NCBI GenBank assembly: GCA_046735355.1
Contig: JBKPTC010000022.1
Coordinates: forward strand, 1-14,595
Source: DATAEU01 sp046735355
GTDB lineage: Bacteria; Actinomycetota; UBA4738; HRBIN12
Direction of reading: 5' to 3'
DNA length: 14,595 bases
Numbering within the stretch: position 1 is the first letter of the stretch; each line of letters opens with the position of its first letter. A program made the translations under genes and the position numbers. The notes beneath the pieces were generated by a model that had not been told where the DNA came from, made no database searches, and saw only the letters and a program-made list of their open reading frames with translations. Of this stretch, positions 1-7,909 are shown one piece after another.

Positions 1-868
1 CGCCACGCCGGATCGAGTCGGCGGTCACACGCTCGGCCAGTCGCTCGACCACGTCCTGCGCCGCCTGGATCCGTCCGGTGGCGAGCGTGAACACCGCGTC
101 TCCGTCCCACAGAGTATGCGCGGGGCGGATCGCGGAGGCGAATGCGTCGTGCGCGGCCACGGCCAGCAGGTGCGCTCGCTCCTTCGACAGCCGGGCGTTC
201 GTGGCCACGACGCCGATGACCGTGTTGGTCCCCGCGACGGGCGGCCACGCCGGTCCCTCCGACGCGTCCTCGGGCGCCGCTCGAGACCCCGCCACCACGT
301 CGCCGCCCTCGTCGAGGATCTCTCCGACGGCGTTCACCGCGAACAACGCGGCGACGACGAGCGCGCCCTCGCGCGCCGAGGTCGTTCCGATCCCCCCCTT
401 GAGCTGGCCGCCGGCGCCGTGCAGCTTGGCGACGGTCGCGCCCGTACCGGCGCCGACCGTTCCCTCCGGGACGGTGCCGTCGGCGGCCGACTCGCAGGCG
501 GCGAAGCCGGCGTCCGGGCCGGGCCGCGCCGTCGGGTCGCCGACGCCGAGGTCGAACAGCACGGCGGCCGGGACGATCGGGACGCGCGCGACACCGGCGT
601 CGAAGCCGCGCCCTCGCTCGGCGAGCCATCGCATCACGCCGTCCGCCGCGGCAAGCCCGAACGCGCTCCCGCCGGTGAGGAGGACGGCGTCGACTTCCTC
701 GACCAGCATCCCCGGCCGAAGGAGGTCGGTCTCCCGCGTACCGGGCGCACCGCCGCGGACCTCCCCGGACCCGATCGTGCCCTCGGGCGGCAGGACCACG
801 GTGCAGCCGGTCGCCGCGTCGAGATCGGTCCAGTGCCCGACGCGGATGCCCTCGACGTCGGTGATCAT
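1..868 (-). CDS. P1 family (DmpA-like) aminopeptidase/esterase, C-terminus cut by window edge
   Basis: The frame opens with an ATG at 868 and stays open to base 1, giving 289 residues with no stop, so the C-terminus is missing. It looks like an N-terminal-nucleophile hydrolase of the peptidase S58/DmpA family: VRGGAPGTRE (residues 38-46), LTGGSAFGL (64-72), VPIVPAAVLFDL (96-107), GTVGAGTGA (136-144) and TNTVIGVVATNA (214-225). By family analogy the proenzyme self-cleaves between Asn215 and Thr216, making Thr216 the nucleophile; that alignment is from memory. Known members release N-terminal L- or D-residues, typically alanine, from amides and esters. No signal peptide is seen, so it is likely cytoplasmic. 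The ATG overlaps the alr stop (ATGA, 865-868), so it is probably translationally coupled as the last visible gene of acpS-nnr-alr. The substrate here is unknown. Confidence 0.9.
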   Translation of the reverse strand, partial: MITDVEGIRVGHWTDLDAATGCTVVLPPEGTIGSGEVRGGAPGTRETDLLRPGMLVEEVDAVLLTGGSAFGLAAADGVMRWLAERGRGFDAGVARVPIVPAAVLFDLGVGDPTARPGPDAGFAACESAADGTVPEGTVGAGTGATVAKLHGAGGQLKGGIGTTSAREGALVVAALFAVNAVGEILDEGGDVVAGSRAAPEDASEGPAWPPVAGTNTVIGVVATNARLSKERAHLLAVAAHDAFASAIRPAHTLWDGDAVFTLATGRIQAAQDVVERLAERVTADSIRRG

Positions 869-1971
869 CCGCGGTGCTCCCGCGGCACGCGCTCGGAGAT
901 CGTCGTCACGATCTCGTAGCCGATCGTTCCCATGTGCCCCGCGAGCTCCTCGGCCGAGATGCGCTCCGCGCCCTGGTCGCCGATCAGCACGACCTCGTCG
1001 CCCGGCCGGACGTCGTCGTCGCCGCAATCGATCAGCAGCTGATCCATCGTGACGGTTCCCGACACGCGGTACCGCCGCCCACGGATCAGGACATCGGCGC
1101 GGTTGGACAGCGCTCGCGCGTATCCGTCCTCGTACCCGACCGGCACGGTCGCGACGTTCGCATCCCTGCCGAGCTCGTACGTCCAGCCATACGACAGGCG
1201 TTCGCCGGCGGGCAGCCGATGGACGAGCGTCACCGACGAAATCCACCGCAGGGCCGGTCGGAGGCCGGCAGCGGGCCCGATGCCGGCGCCCGGATCGAGC
1301 CCGTACATCGCGGCGCCGACCCGGACGACGTCGAGCCTCGCCTCCGGAAACCGCAGCGTACCGGCCGAGTTCGCGGCGTGGAGATACCGCGGTCGCGTGC
1401 CGCGGGCCCGAAGCCCGTCGGCCGCGGCGATCAGCCAGCGAAGCTGCGTGCGCGTCCCCTCGTCCTCGGACTCGGCGGCCGCGAAGTGCGTCCACAGGCC
1501 CTCGAGCTCCAGACCGGCCGCGGCCACGAGCGCCGCGAACTCGCTGACCGACTCGGGCGGATACAGGCCGACGCGATGCATCCCGGTGTCGACCTTCACG
1601 TGCACGGCGAGGTTCCGGCCGGCCGCGCTGGCGGCGGCAGCGAGTCGATCCAGGCCGTCGGTGCTGTACACGGTCGGCGTGAGCCGCGCCTCGAGCGCCT
1701 CGCGCTCTGAGCCCGCCGGAAACTCCGAGAGCACGAGGATCGGCGCCTCGATCCCCGACGCTCGCAGCGCGATCCCCTCCTCCACGAGCGCGACGCCGAT
1801 CCACGTCGCCCCCGCCTCGAGCGCCGCACGAGCGACCGGGAGGTCGCCGTGGCCGTATCCGTCGGCCTTCACGACGGCCATCAGCTCGGCGTCGGCCGGC
1901 TTGACGGTCCGCACGTTGTGCCGGATCGCGTCGAGGTCGATCTGGACGACCGTCGGGCGGAACCGCCTCAC
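865..1971 (-). CDS. alr: Alanine racemase
   Basis: PLP-dependent interconversion of L- and D-alanine in the cytoplasm, supplying D-Ala for peptidoglycan. The protein has 368 residues, the usual family length. The PLP lysine is Lys35 in VVKADGYGHG (33-42). The barrel motif KVDTGMHRVG lies at 126-135. The C-terminal domain carries the second catalytic base Tyr261 in LSYGWTY (259-265), the VTMDQ substrate-site motif (307-311) and the family-typical ending GYEIVTTISERVPR (351-364). The start is GTG at 1971, inside a 4-nt GTGA overlap with the nnr stop. The stop in turn overlaps the ATG of the P1 peptidase gene. This places alr third in a coupled acpS-nnr-alr-peptidase operon, a common actinobacterial neighbourhood for the first three genes. 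Confidence 0.97.
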   Translation of the reverse strand: MRRFRPTVVQIDLDAIRHNVRTVKPADAELMAVVKADGYGHGDLPVARAALEAGATWIGVALVEEGIALRASGIEAPILVLSEFPAGSEREALEARLTPTVYSTDGLDRLAAAASAAGRNLAVHVKVDTGMHRVGLYPPESVSEFAALVAAAGLELEGLWTHFAAAESEDEGTRTQLRWLIAAADGLRARGTRPRYLHAANSAGTLRFPEARLDVVRVGAAMYGLDPGAGIGPAAGLRPALRWISSVTLVHRLPAGERLSYGWTYELGRDANVATVPVGYEDGYARALSNRADVLIRGRRYRVSGTVTMDQLLIDCGDDDVRPGDEVVLIGDQGAERISAEELAGHMGTIGYEIVTTISERVPREHRG

Positions 1972-3500
1972 GCGCCGAGCACCCCGAGCACCGCCGCGGG
2001 AACGCGTTCGAGGACGTCGCCGGCGGTCGCGCCGTTCCCGAGCTCGTCCGCCGCGGCGCGCCCCGACAGGCCGTGCACGAACGCCGCCGCGCCCGACGCA
2101 AGGAAGGGATCGACCCCGCGGGCGATGAAGGCCGCGACGATGCCCGTCAGCACGTCGCCGGTGCCGCCCGTCGCGAGGAACGGGCCGCCGGTCGGATTGA
2201 TGAGGACGCGTCCGTCCGGCGAGGCGACCACGGTCCGGGTCCCCTTGAGCGCGACCACGGCGTTGGTCTCCGACGCGAGCTTTCGCGCGTTTCCGATCCG
2301 ATCTGCCGCGACGTCCGCCGCTGTGACGCCGGCCAGGCGCGCGAACTCGCCGGCATGCGGCGTGAGGACCGCCGGCGCCCGGCGATCGGCGAGCTCGGGA
2401 AGGTGGCCGACGAACGCGTTCAGGGCGTCGGCGTCGACGACGAGCGGCGAGGAGCAGGAGCGGACGATCGTGCGAACGAAGGCGGCCGTCTCCTCGTTCG
2501 CGGACAGACCCGGCCCGACCGCGACGGCATCGGCGGAGGCCAGGCCGTCCTCGAGCGAGGCGATCGGCGCCGACATCGATCCGTCGGACGTCTCGGGAAG
2601 GGACAGGAAGGTGGCCTCACGAACGACCGTCTGCACGACCGGCAGGATGCCCTCCGGAACGACGACCGTGACGAGGCCGGCGCCCGCCCGATAGGCCGCC
2701 ATGACCGACAGCGCGACGGCGCCCGTCATGCGCCGCGAGCCGCCTATCACCCACACGTAGCCCGCGTCGCGCTTGTGCGTCTCCAGAGCGCGGTCGGGCA
2801 GCGCGGTCGCAACGTCCGACGCCTCGAGGAGCGAGACGTCGCTGCGCACGAGGGCCGGCGGGAACCCGATGTCGGCCACCTCGACGACGCCCGCGTTTCC
2901 GGCGCCGGGAAGCAGCACGAGCCCCGTCTTGGCGGCGCCGAACGTCACGGTCACCGACGCGCGAACCGCGTCACCCGCGATCTGGCCCGAGCCGCCGTCC
3001 ACGCCCGATGGGATGTCGACGGCGACGATGGGCGCCGTCGACGCCGCCAGCGCGGCGATGGCGTCCGCCGCCGCACCGCGCGGCGAGCCGCGGAACCCGG
3101 TGCCGACGATCGCGTCGATCGCGACGTCGGCGCGCGCGAGCTCGCGATCGAGCGCGTCCCGCTCGAACGGGCGGACGCGCACGCCGGAGGGAGCGGCGAG
3201 GAGCCGATCGAAGTTCGGGGCGGTGGGACCGTGCATCGGCGCATCGGGTTCGACGCGCACGAGCGTGACCGCCATCCCCCGCCGCGCTAGATGACGCGCC
3301 GCCACGAACCCGTCGCCTCCGTTGCTGCCCTTGCCGGCGACCACGACCGCTCGCCGTCCGTACGCTCCGCCCGCGATCCTCACGGCGGCCTCGGCGACGG
3401 CTCGGCCCGCACGTTCCATCAGATCGTCGGCGGCCACGCCGCGCGAGGCGCTCTCGCGATCCAGCGCCGCCGCCTCCTCGGGCGTCAGGATCGGTCTCAT
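1968..3500 (-). CDS. nnr: Bifunctional NAD(P)H-hydrate epimerase / ADP-dependent dehydratase
   Basis: Repairs damaged NADHX/NADPHX. The N-terminal domain epimerises the R and S hydrates and the C-terminal ribokinase-like domain dehydrates the S form using ADP. The protein has 510 residues, as expected for the fused form. The NnrE/YjeF_N domain (about 1-218) shows GKGSNGGDGF (56-65) and VDIPSGVDGGSG (161-172). The NnrD domain (about 224-510) shows HKRDAGYVWVIGGS (242-255), VVDADALN (354-361), LTPHAGEF (379-386), ALKGTRTVV (417-425) and the nucleotide-site TGGTGDVLTG (444-453). Both halves keep their signature motifs, so both activities are expected. ATG at 3500 overlaps the acpS stop (ATGA), and the gene's own stop overlaps the alr GTG. 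Confidence 0.97.
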   Translation of the reverse strand: MRPILTPEEAAALDRESASRGVAADDLMERAGRAVAEAAVRIAGGAYGRRAVVVAGKGSNGGDGFVAARHLARRGMAVTLVRVEPDAPMHGPTAPNFDRLLAAPSGVRVRPFERDALDRELARADVAIDAIVGTGFRGSPRGAAADAIAALAASTAPIVAVDIPSGVDGGSGQIAGDAVRASVTVTFGAAKTGLVLLPGAGNAGVVEVADIGFPPALVRSDVSLLEASDVATALPDRALETHKRDAGYVWVIGGSRRMTGAVALSVMAAYRAGAGLVTVVVPEGILPVVQTVVREATFLSLPETSDGSMSAPIASLEDGLASADAVAVGPGLSANEETAAFVRTIVRSCSSPLVVDADALNAFVGHLPELADRRAPAVLTPHAGEFARLAGVTAADVAADRIGNARKLASETNAVVALKGTRTVVASPDGRVLINPTGGPFLATGGTGDVLTGIVAAFIARGVDPFLASGAAAFVHGLSGRAAADELGNGATAGDVLERVPAAVLGVLGA

Positions 3501-3874
3501 CGGTCGGCGACCGCGACGGCGAACGCGACGGCGTTCGTCCGCTCGTGGGTGAACGTGATGAGCACGCGATCGACGCCGAGCGCGTCGGCGCGAACCTTGG
3601 CTCCTCCCTCGAGGCGGATGGCCGGGGCGCCGCTCGGTGCTCGCGCGACGCTGATGTCCTGCCAGCGCTTCCCGCGGTAGCCGCCGAGCGCCTTGATGAC
3701 CGCCTCGCGCGCCGCGAAGCGGCCCGCGTAGCTCTCACCGGGCCGGGCCTTCGAGTCGCAGTAGGCGCGCTCCTCGGGGGTGAACACGCGCTCGCGCATG
3801 GACGGGTGGCGGGCGAGCGCGCGTTCCATCCGCGCGATCTCGCAGAGGTCGACGCCGAGGCCGAGGATCTCCAC
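3497..3874 (-). CDS. acpS: Holo-[acyl-carrier-protein] synthase
   Basis: Transfers 4'-phosphopantetheine from CoA to the conserved serine of acyl carrier protein, activating it for fatty acid synthesis. The protein has 125 residues, typical for AcpS. The Mg-binding aspartate is Asp9 in GLGVDLCEI (5-13). The second signature is GRFAAREAVIKALG (51-64), with the metal ligand Glu57. FTPEERAYC (31-39) is also family-typical. The start is GTG at 3874, because the family begins directly with this I-x-GxGxDL segment. A TACCCT hexamer lies 7 nt upstream (3882-3887), compatible with a nearly leaderless transcript. A GGGAGG farther upstream (about 3893-3898) is too distant to be an ideal ribosome site. 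First gene of the tightly coupled acpS-nnr-alr-peptidase group; separated from glmS by a small hairpin. Confidence 0.95.
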   Translation of the reverse strand: MEILGLGVDLCEIARMERALARHPSMRERVFTPEERAYCDSKARPGESYAGRFAAREAVIKALGGYRGKRWQDISVARAPSGAPAIRLEGGAKVRADALGVDRVLITFTHERTNAVAFAVAVADR

Positions 3875-3881
3875 GGCGCAT

Positions 3882-3887
3882 AGGGTA
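3882..3887 (-). promoter_or_regulatory. Possible -10 element for acpS
   Basis: On the minus strand TACCCT ends 7 nt before the acpS GTG, the spacing expected if the transcript starts at or next to the start codon. The same hexamer serves as the likely -10 of rplM in this window. No good -35 is visible 16-18 nt upstream, so this rests on position and hexamer match alone. Confidence 0.35.
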
Positions 3888-3905
3888 GTCGGCCTCCCGC
3901 GACGC

Positions 3906-3920
3906 GCGCCGGCACGGCGC
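3906..3920 (-). terminator. GC-rich hairpin after glmS
   Basis: A perfect inverted repeat, GCGCCG-TGC-CGGCGC on the minus strand, begins 5 nt past the glmS stop. No T-run follows, so it is at best a U-poor terminator or a 3'-end stabiliser. Its position between glmS and acpS fits the idea that acpS has its own promoter. Confidence 0.4.
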
Positions 3921-3925
3921 CGACG

Positions 3926-5773
3926 TCACTCGACCGTGACGCTCTTCGCGAGGTTCCGCGGCTGATCGACGTCGCAGCCGCGGAGCTTCGCGGCGTGGTA
4001 CGCCAGCAGCTGAAGCGGGACGACGACGGCGACGGGCGAGAGCAGCTCGGGGGTTCGTGGAACGAGCAGCACGTCCGCGGCGAGCGCGCCGATCTGCTCG
4101 TCACCCTCGGTCGCGACGGCGATGACGTCCGCGCCGCGAGCCCGAACCTCCTGGATGTTGGAGAGCATCTTCGGATAGACGTGGCACTCGGTCGCGACGG
4201 CGACCACCGGCACGCCGGGCTCGATGAGCGCGATCGGCCCGTGCTTGAGCTCACCGGCCGGATAGCCCTCGGCGTGCACGTACGACAGCTCCTTCAGCTT
4301 GAGCGCACCCTCGAGGGCGGCCGGATATCCGGTGTGCCGGCCGATGAAGAGGATGTCGCGCGCCCGGCGATGCCGCTCGGCGATCTCGCGGACGCGGTCG
4401 TCGAGCTCGATCGCGCGCCGGACGACCTCCGGCAGCCGGTGCATCTCGTCGACGACGCGCGCGATCTCCTCGGGGAACATCGACCCGCGCACCTGCGCGA
4501 GATAGAGCGCGGTGAGATGCAACGCCACCATCTGCGTCGAGAACGTCTTGGTCGCGGCGACGCCGATCTCGGGGCCCGCGTGCGTGTACAGCACGCCGTC
4601 CGCCTCACGTGACAGCGACGATCCGACAGTGTTGGTCACGGCCAGCACGCGCGAACCCTGCCGGCGCGCGTGACGCGCCGCCTCGAGCGTGTCGATCGTC
4701 TCGCCGGACTGCGACACGGCGAGCGTGAGCGTGTCGGGCCCGAGGACGGGGTCGCGGTACCGGAACTCCGACGCGATCTCGATCTCGACCGGGATGCGCG
4801 TCCAGTGCTCGATCGCGTACTTCGCCACGAGGCCCGCGTGGAACGCCGTTCCACACGCGACGACGAACACCTTGTCGACCTCGCGCAAGACGTCCGCCGG
4901 CAGGTGCAGCTCGTCGAGCGCCAGCATGCCGGAGGCGTCGGTCCGGCCGACGAGCGTGTCCCGGATCGCATCGGGCTGCTCGCGGATCTCCTTGGCCATG
5001 AAGTCGTCGAAACCGCCCTTCTGGGCGCGGACGACGTCCCAGTCGACGGCGAGCGGACGAAGCTCGACGGAGCGGCCGTCCAGGTCGAGCATCGCGACAC
5101 CCTCGCGCGAGATGTCCACGATCCGGCCCTCGTGCACCGGGAAGATCGTCGGGCGCTCGCCGACCGCCTGTCCGTGCTCGAGCAGCGCCGGGATGTCCGA
5201 CGCGAGCATCGCCTCCCCGTCGTCCCACATGCCGACGACGAGCGGCGAGGCCACGCGAACGCCGACGAGCCGCCCGGGATCGTCGAGCGACAGGACGACC
5301 ATGGCGTACGCGCCGTCGAGCCGTGCGACGACCTCGCGAACCGCGGCGACGAGGTCGCCGTCGAAGGCGTCCTCGAGCAGATGCGCGATGCACTCGGTGT
5401 CCGTCTCCGAGACGAGGACGTGCCCGCGCTTCTCGAGGTCCGCACGCAGTGACGCGAAGTTCTCGACGATGCCGTTGTGGATCACCGCGATGCGACCGGA
5501 GCAGTCGACGTGCGGATGCGCGTTGACGTCGTTCGGAGCGCCGTGCGTCGCCCAGCGCGTGTGCCCCATGCCCACCGAGCCGCTCGGCCGATCGCGCGCG
5601 TCGAGGGCGCGCTCGAGCTCGACGAGCTTCCCCGCGCGTTTGACGATCGACAGACCACCGTCGACGACCGCGACGCCGGCCGAGTCGTATCCCCGATACT
5701 CGAGACGCCGCAGTCCGTCGAGGATGGCGGGGAGGGCCTCGTCGGGCCCCACGTAGCCGACGATGCCGCACAT
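3926..5773 (-). CDS. glmS: Glutamine-fructose-6-phosphate aminotransferase (isomerizing)
   Basis: Makes glucosamine-6-phosphate from fructose-6-phosphate and glutamine, the entry step to UDP-GlcNAc for the cell wall. The protein has 615 residues, the normal length. The start is fixed by the ATG giving MCGIVGYVG, since Cys2 becomes the N-terminal nucleophile after Met removal; the frame also runs open upstream but that part is not the gene. The glutaminase domain (1 to about 240) shows HTRWATHG (71-78), HNGIVEN (99-105) and SETDTE (122-127). SIS domain 1 (about 290-430) has VACGTAFHAG (305-314) and SQSGET (354-359). SIS domain 2 (about 465-600) has GRHTGYPAALEGALKLKE (478-495). The end is QPRNLAKSVTVE, the family hallmark. 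No Shine-Dalgarno is visible; the 12 nt before ATG are pyrimidine-rich. It lies just downstream of glmM, the next enzyme in the pathway. Confidence 0.98.
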   Translation of the reverse strand: MCGIVGYVGPDEALPAILDGLRRLEYRGYDSAGVAVVDGGLSIVKRAGKLVELERALDARDRPSGSVGMGHTRWATHGAPNDVNAHPHVDCSGRIAVIHNGIVENFASLRADLEKRGHVLVSETDTECIAHLLEDAFDGDLVAAVREVVARLDGAYAMVVLSLDDPGRLVGVRVASPLVVGMWDDGEAMLASDIPALLEHGQAVGERPTIFPVHEGRIVDISREGVAMLDLDGRSVELRPLAVDWDVVRAQKGGFDDFMAKEIREQPDAIRDTLVGRTDASGMLALDELHLPADVLREVDKVFVVACGTAFHAGLVAKYAIEHWTRIPVEIEIASEFRYRDPVLGPDTLTLAVSQSGETIDTLEAARHARRQGSRVLAVTNTVGSSLSREADGVLYTHAGPEIGVAATKTFSTQMVALHLTALYLAQVRGSMFPEEIARVVDEMHRLPEVVRRAIELDDRVREIAERHRRARDILFIGRHTGYPAALEGALKLKELSYVHAEGYPAGELKHGPIALIEPGVPVVAVATECHVYPKMLSNIQEVRARGADVIAVATEGDEQIGALAADVLLVPRTPELLSPVAVVVPLQLLAYHAAKLRGCDVDQPRNLAKSVTVE

Positions 5774-5785
5774 GGGAGGGGAGGT

Positions 5786-5791
5786 AGCGTA
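5786..5791 (-). promoter_or_regulatory. Possible -10 element for glmS
   Basis: TACGCT on the minus strand ends 12 nt before the glmS ATG. The intervening 12 nt lack any purine-rich ribosome-binding sequence, which suits a very short 5' leader. No convincing -35 is seen. glmM has the same arrangement (TACGTT, 12 nt), which raises its credibility a little. Confidence 0.35.
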
Positions 5792-5829
5792 ACAGCCGAC
5801 CCGGGCGCGGCCGGCGACCGACGACCGCC

Positions 5830-7161
5830 TCAGCGCAGGGCGGTTCGGACGACGTCCGCGAGCGATTCCGCGGAACGACGCGCGCGTTCGTCGGACTCCG
5901 CCTCGACCATCACGCGGACGAGCGGCTCGGTGCCGGACGCGCGGACCAGGACGCGCCCGGCCGCGCCGAGATCCGCCTCGGCGTCGCGGATCGCGGCCGC
6001 GACGGACGGATCGTCGTCCAGCCGTTCCTTGTGCTCGACCGGAACGTTCACGAGTGCCTGGGGGAACTTCCGCATCGCCGACGCGAGCTCGGCGATCGAG
6101 CATCCGCGCTTGGCCGCGATCGACAGGAAGCGGACGGCGGTCAGGAGACCGTCGCCGGTCGTCGCGTGCTCGCGGAAGATGATGTGCCCCGATTGCTCGC
6201 CACCGAGTGCGGCGCCGCGCTCGAGCATCTCCTCGAGCACGTACCGGTCTCCGACCTTCGCCGGGACCAGCTCGATCGCGTGGTCGCGCATCGCCTGGTG
6301 GAGCCCGAGGTTCGCCATGACGGTCGAGACGACGACGTCGCCCGGTAGCCGCCCGTCGTCGTGCATCGCGACCGCACACGCCGCGAGCACCTGATCGCCG
6401 TCGACGACCCGCCCGTCCGCATCGGCGAAGAGCGCGCGATCGGCGTCGCCGTCGAGCGCGAGCCCCGCGTCGGCGCCCCGTTCGCGCACGGCGTCCGCAA
6501 CGACGTCGGGGTGCAAGGCGCCGCAGCCGTCGTTGATGTTGGACCCGTCCGGCCGGTCGAAGAGGGATGTCACGTCGGCGCCGAGCCGCCGGAGGATCTC
6601 CGGCGCGACGCGGAACGCGGCGCCGTTCGCGCAATCGACGACGATCCGCATGCCGGCCAGCGGCGCGTCGGCCGCGGCGACGAGGTGATCGAGGTACGCC
6701 TCGAGCTCGTCGCCGAGCTCGGATGCACTCCCCGGCGCCCCGGCGATGCGATGGCCGCCGTCGCGAACGAGCGCCTCGACGTCGTCCTCGAGCTCGTCCG
6801 AGAGCTTGAACCCCTCGCCCCCGAAGAACTTGATCCCGTTGTCGTCCGCCGGGTTGTGCGAGGCGGAGATGACCGCGCCGGCCGTCACGCCGAGATGCGT
6901 CGTGAGGAACGCGATCGCCGGCGTCGGCACGACGCCCGCGAGGATCGCGTCGGCGCCGCCCGCGGTGATGCCCTCGACCAGCGCGCGCTCGAGCGGAACG
7001 CCGGACGCGCGGGTGTCCCGGCCGACGACGACGCGAACGCGCTCGTCGCGCCCGCGGCTCAGCACCTCGACCGCCGAACGGCCGAGCGCGAACGCGAGGT
7101 CGTCGGTCAGCTCGCGCCCGTACCGGCCGCGCACGCCGTCGGTTCCGAAGAGACGTGGCAC
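5830..7161 (-). CDS. glmM: Phosphoglucosamine mutase
   Basis: Isomerises glucosamine-6-phosphate to glucosamine-1-phosphate, the step after GlmS on the way to UDP-GlcNAc. The protein has 443 residues, the family's usual length. Domain 1 holds the catalytic phosphoserine Ser101 in ISASHNP (98-104). The metal loop DGDADR is at 237-242, the sugar-binding GGEQSGH at 320-326, and the C-terminal phosphate-binding RASGTEPLVRVM at 407-418. I chose the GTG at 7161 because GlmM proteins begin right at the LFGTDGVRG segment; the frame stays open farther upstream with no homologous sequence. glmS follows after 56 bp on the same strand. Confidence 0.97.
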   Translation of the reverse strand: MPRLFGTDGVRGRYGRELTDDLAFALGRSAVEVLSRGRDERVRVVVGRDTRASGVPLERALVEGITAGGADAILAGVVPTPAIAFLTTHLGVTAGAVISASHNPADDNGIKFFGGEGFKLSDELEDDVEALVRDGGHRIAGAPGSASELGDELEAYLDHLVAAADAPLAGMRIVVDCANGAAFRVAPEILRRLGADVTSLFDRPDGSNINDGCGALHPDVVADAVRERGADAGLALDGDADRALFADADGRVVDGDQVLAACAVAMHDDGRLPGDVVVSTVMANLGLHQAMRDHAIELVPAKVGDRYVLEEMLERGAALGGEQSGHIIFREHATTGDGLLTAVRFLSIAAKRGCSIAELASAMRKFPQALVNVPVEHKERLDDDPSVAAAIRDAEADLGAAGRVLVRASGTEPLVRVMVEAESDERARRSAESLADVVRTALR

Positions 7162-7173
7162 GGCTCGAAGGCT

Positions 7174-7179
7174 AACGTA
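7174..7179 (-). promoter_or_regulatory. Possible -10 element for glmM
   Basis: TACGTT on the minus strand ends 12 nt before the glmM GTG. No Shine-Dalgarno lies between them. The spacing equals that of TACGCT before glmS. There is no clear -35, so this is a positional inference. Confidence 0.35.
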
Positions 7180-7237
7180 CGCGCGGGCCCGCCCACGGCG
7201 GTCGCCGAACGCGCGCCGCCGTGACACGATGGAGGCG

Positions 7238-7504
7238 ATGGCCGACACGCTCGTGCGCGTCTTCGTCGCCGCCTCGCCGCTCGAGGGTCAGATCGTGAAG
7301 GGCAGGCTCGCGGTCGAGGGCATCCCCGTGCTCCTGAAAGGCGAGGGCGAGGGCCCGTACCGGATGGGACCCGTCGAGATCTACGTCCCGGCGAACCTCG
7401 AGCCGCACGCGCGGTTCATCCTCGCGTCGACCGCGCACGAGGACGACCACCACTCGAGCGACGGCGACCCGACGAACGGCGACGATCGGAGCGGCGTCGA
7501 TTGA
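7238..7504 (+). CDS. Small DUF2007-type (putative signal-transducing) protein
   Basis: An 88-residue protein resembling the DUF2007 family, short domains of unknown function labelled 'putative prokaryotic signal transducing protein'. The core (about 2-65) has the typical form: a beta strand LVRVFVAAS, a helix EGQIVKGRLAVEGI that picks up a 'younger/older copy' style ILLKGEG turn, and a final PVEIYVPANLEPHARFIL. The last ~20 residues are acidic and polar, probably disordered. I prefer ATG 7238; an in-frame ATG at 7229 would add three residues, and GGAGG at 7231-7235 is very close to 7238 (2 nt), so the start is uncertain. It is the only plus-strand gene in the glmM-rpsI interval, divergent from glmM and ending 12 bp from the rpsI stop with no room for a terminator. 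Confidence 0.8.
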   Translation: MADTLVRVFVAASPLEGQIVKGRLAVEGIPVLLKGEGEGPYRMGPVEIYVPANLEPHARFILASTAHEDDHHSSDGDPTNGDDRSGVD

Positions 7505-7516
7505 CCGCGGCGCGGC

Positions 7517-7909
7517 TCAGCGCTTGGAGAACTGCGGCGCCTTGCGCGCCTTCTTGAGGCCGTACTTGCGGCGCTCCTTCTCGCGGGCGTCGCGGCTCAA
7601 CAGCCCTTCCTTCTTGAGCTGTGCGCGGAGCTCCGGATCCATCTCGATCAGGGCCCGCGCGATACCGAGCCGGAGCGCGCCCGCCTGACCGGAGACCCCG
7701 CCGCCCTCGATCCGCGCGATGACGTCGAACTCCTTGTCCCGGCCCACGAGCCGGAGCGGCGACACGACGATCATCCGGTGGGCCCGCGTCGGAAAGTACT
7801 CGTCGAGCGTGCGCCCGTTGAGCGTGAAGGCGCCGGTGCCGGGAAGCAGACGAACGCGGGCGACGGCCTCCTTGCGGCGGCCCGTCGTGATCTGCGCGGT
7901 CGATGGCAC
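7517..7909 (-). CDS. rpsI: 30S ribosomal protein S9
   Basis: Small-subunit head protein whose C-terminal tail reaches the P-site tRNA. The protein has 130 residues. Visible family segments are TGRRKEAVARVRL near the N-terminus, EYFPTRAHRM, GGGVSGQAGALRLGIARAL, and the invariant basic ending KKARKAPQFSKR. The start is GTG at 7909, which shares one base with the rplM stop (TAGTG), so rpsI is coupled to rplM as in most bacteria. The longer open frame upstream is rplM read out of frame. Confidence 0.98.
   Translation of the reverse strand: MPSTAQITTGRRKEAVARVRLLPGTGAFTLNGRTLDEYFPTRAHRMIVVSPLRLVGRDKEFDVIARIEGGGVSGQAGALRLGIARALIEMDPELRAQLKKEGLLSRDAREKERRKYGLKKARKAPQFSKR

Noticed and set aside
2073..3290. 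Long plus-strand frames opposite nnr (and similar ones opposite alr, glmS, truA, rpoA)
   Set aside because: High GC leaves few stops in complementary frames; their Arg/Ala/Pro-rich products show no domain, while the minus-strand genes have full catalytic motifs.
5774..6634. A 902-residue minus-strand frame that extends glmS upstream through glmM
   Set aside because: The upstream part is Arg-rich antisense-frame composition with no family motif, and GlmS must begin at MCGIV for its N-terminal cysteine.
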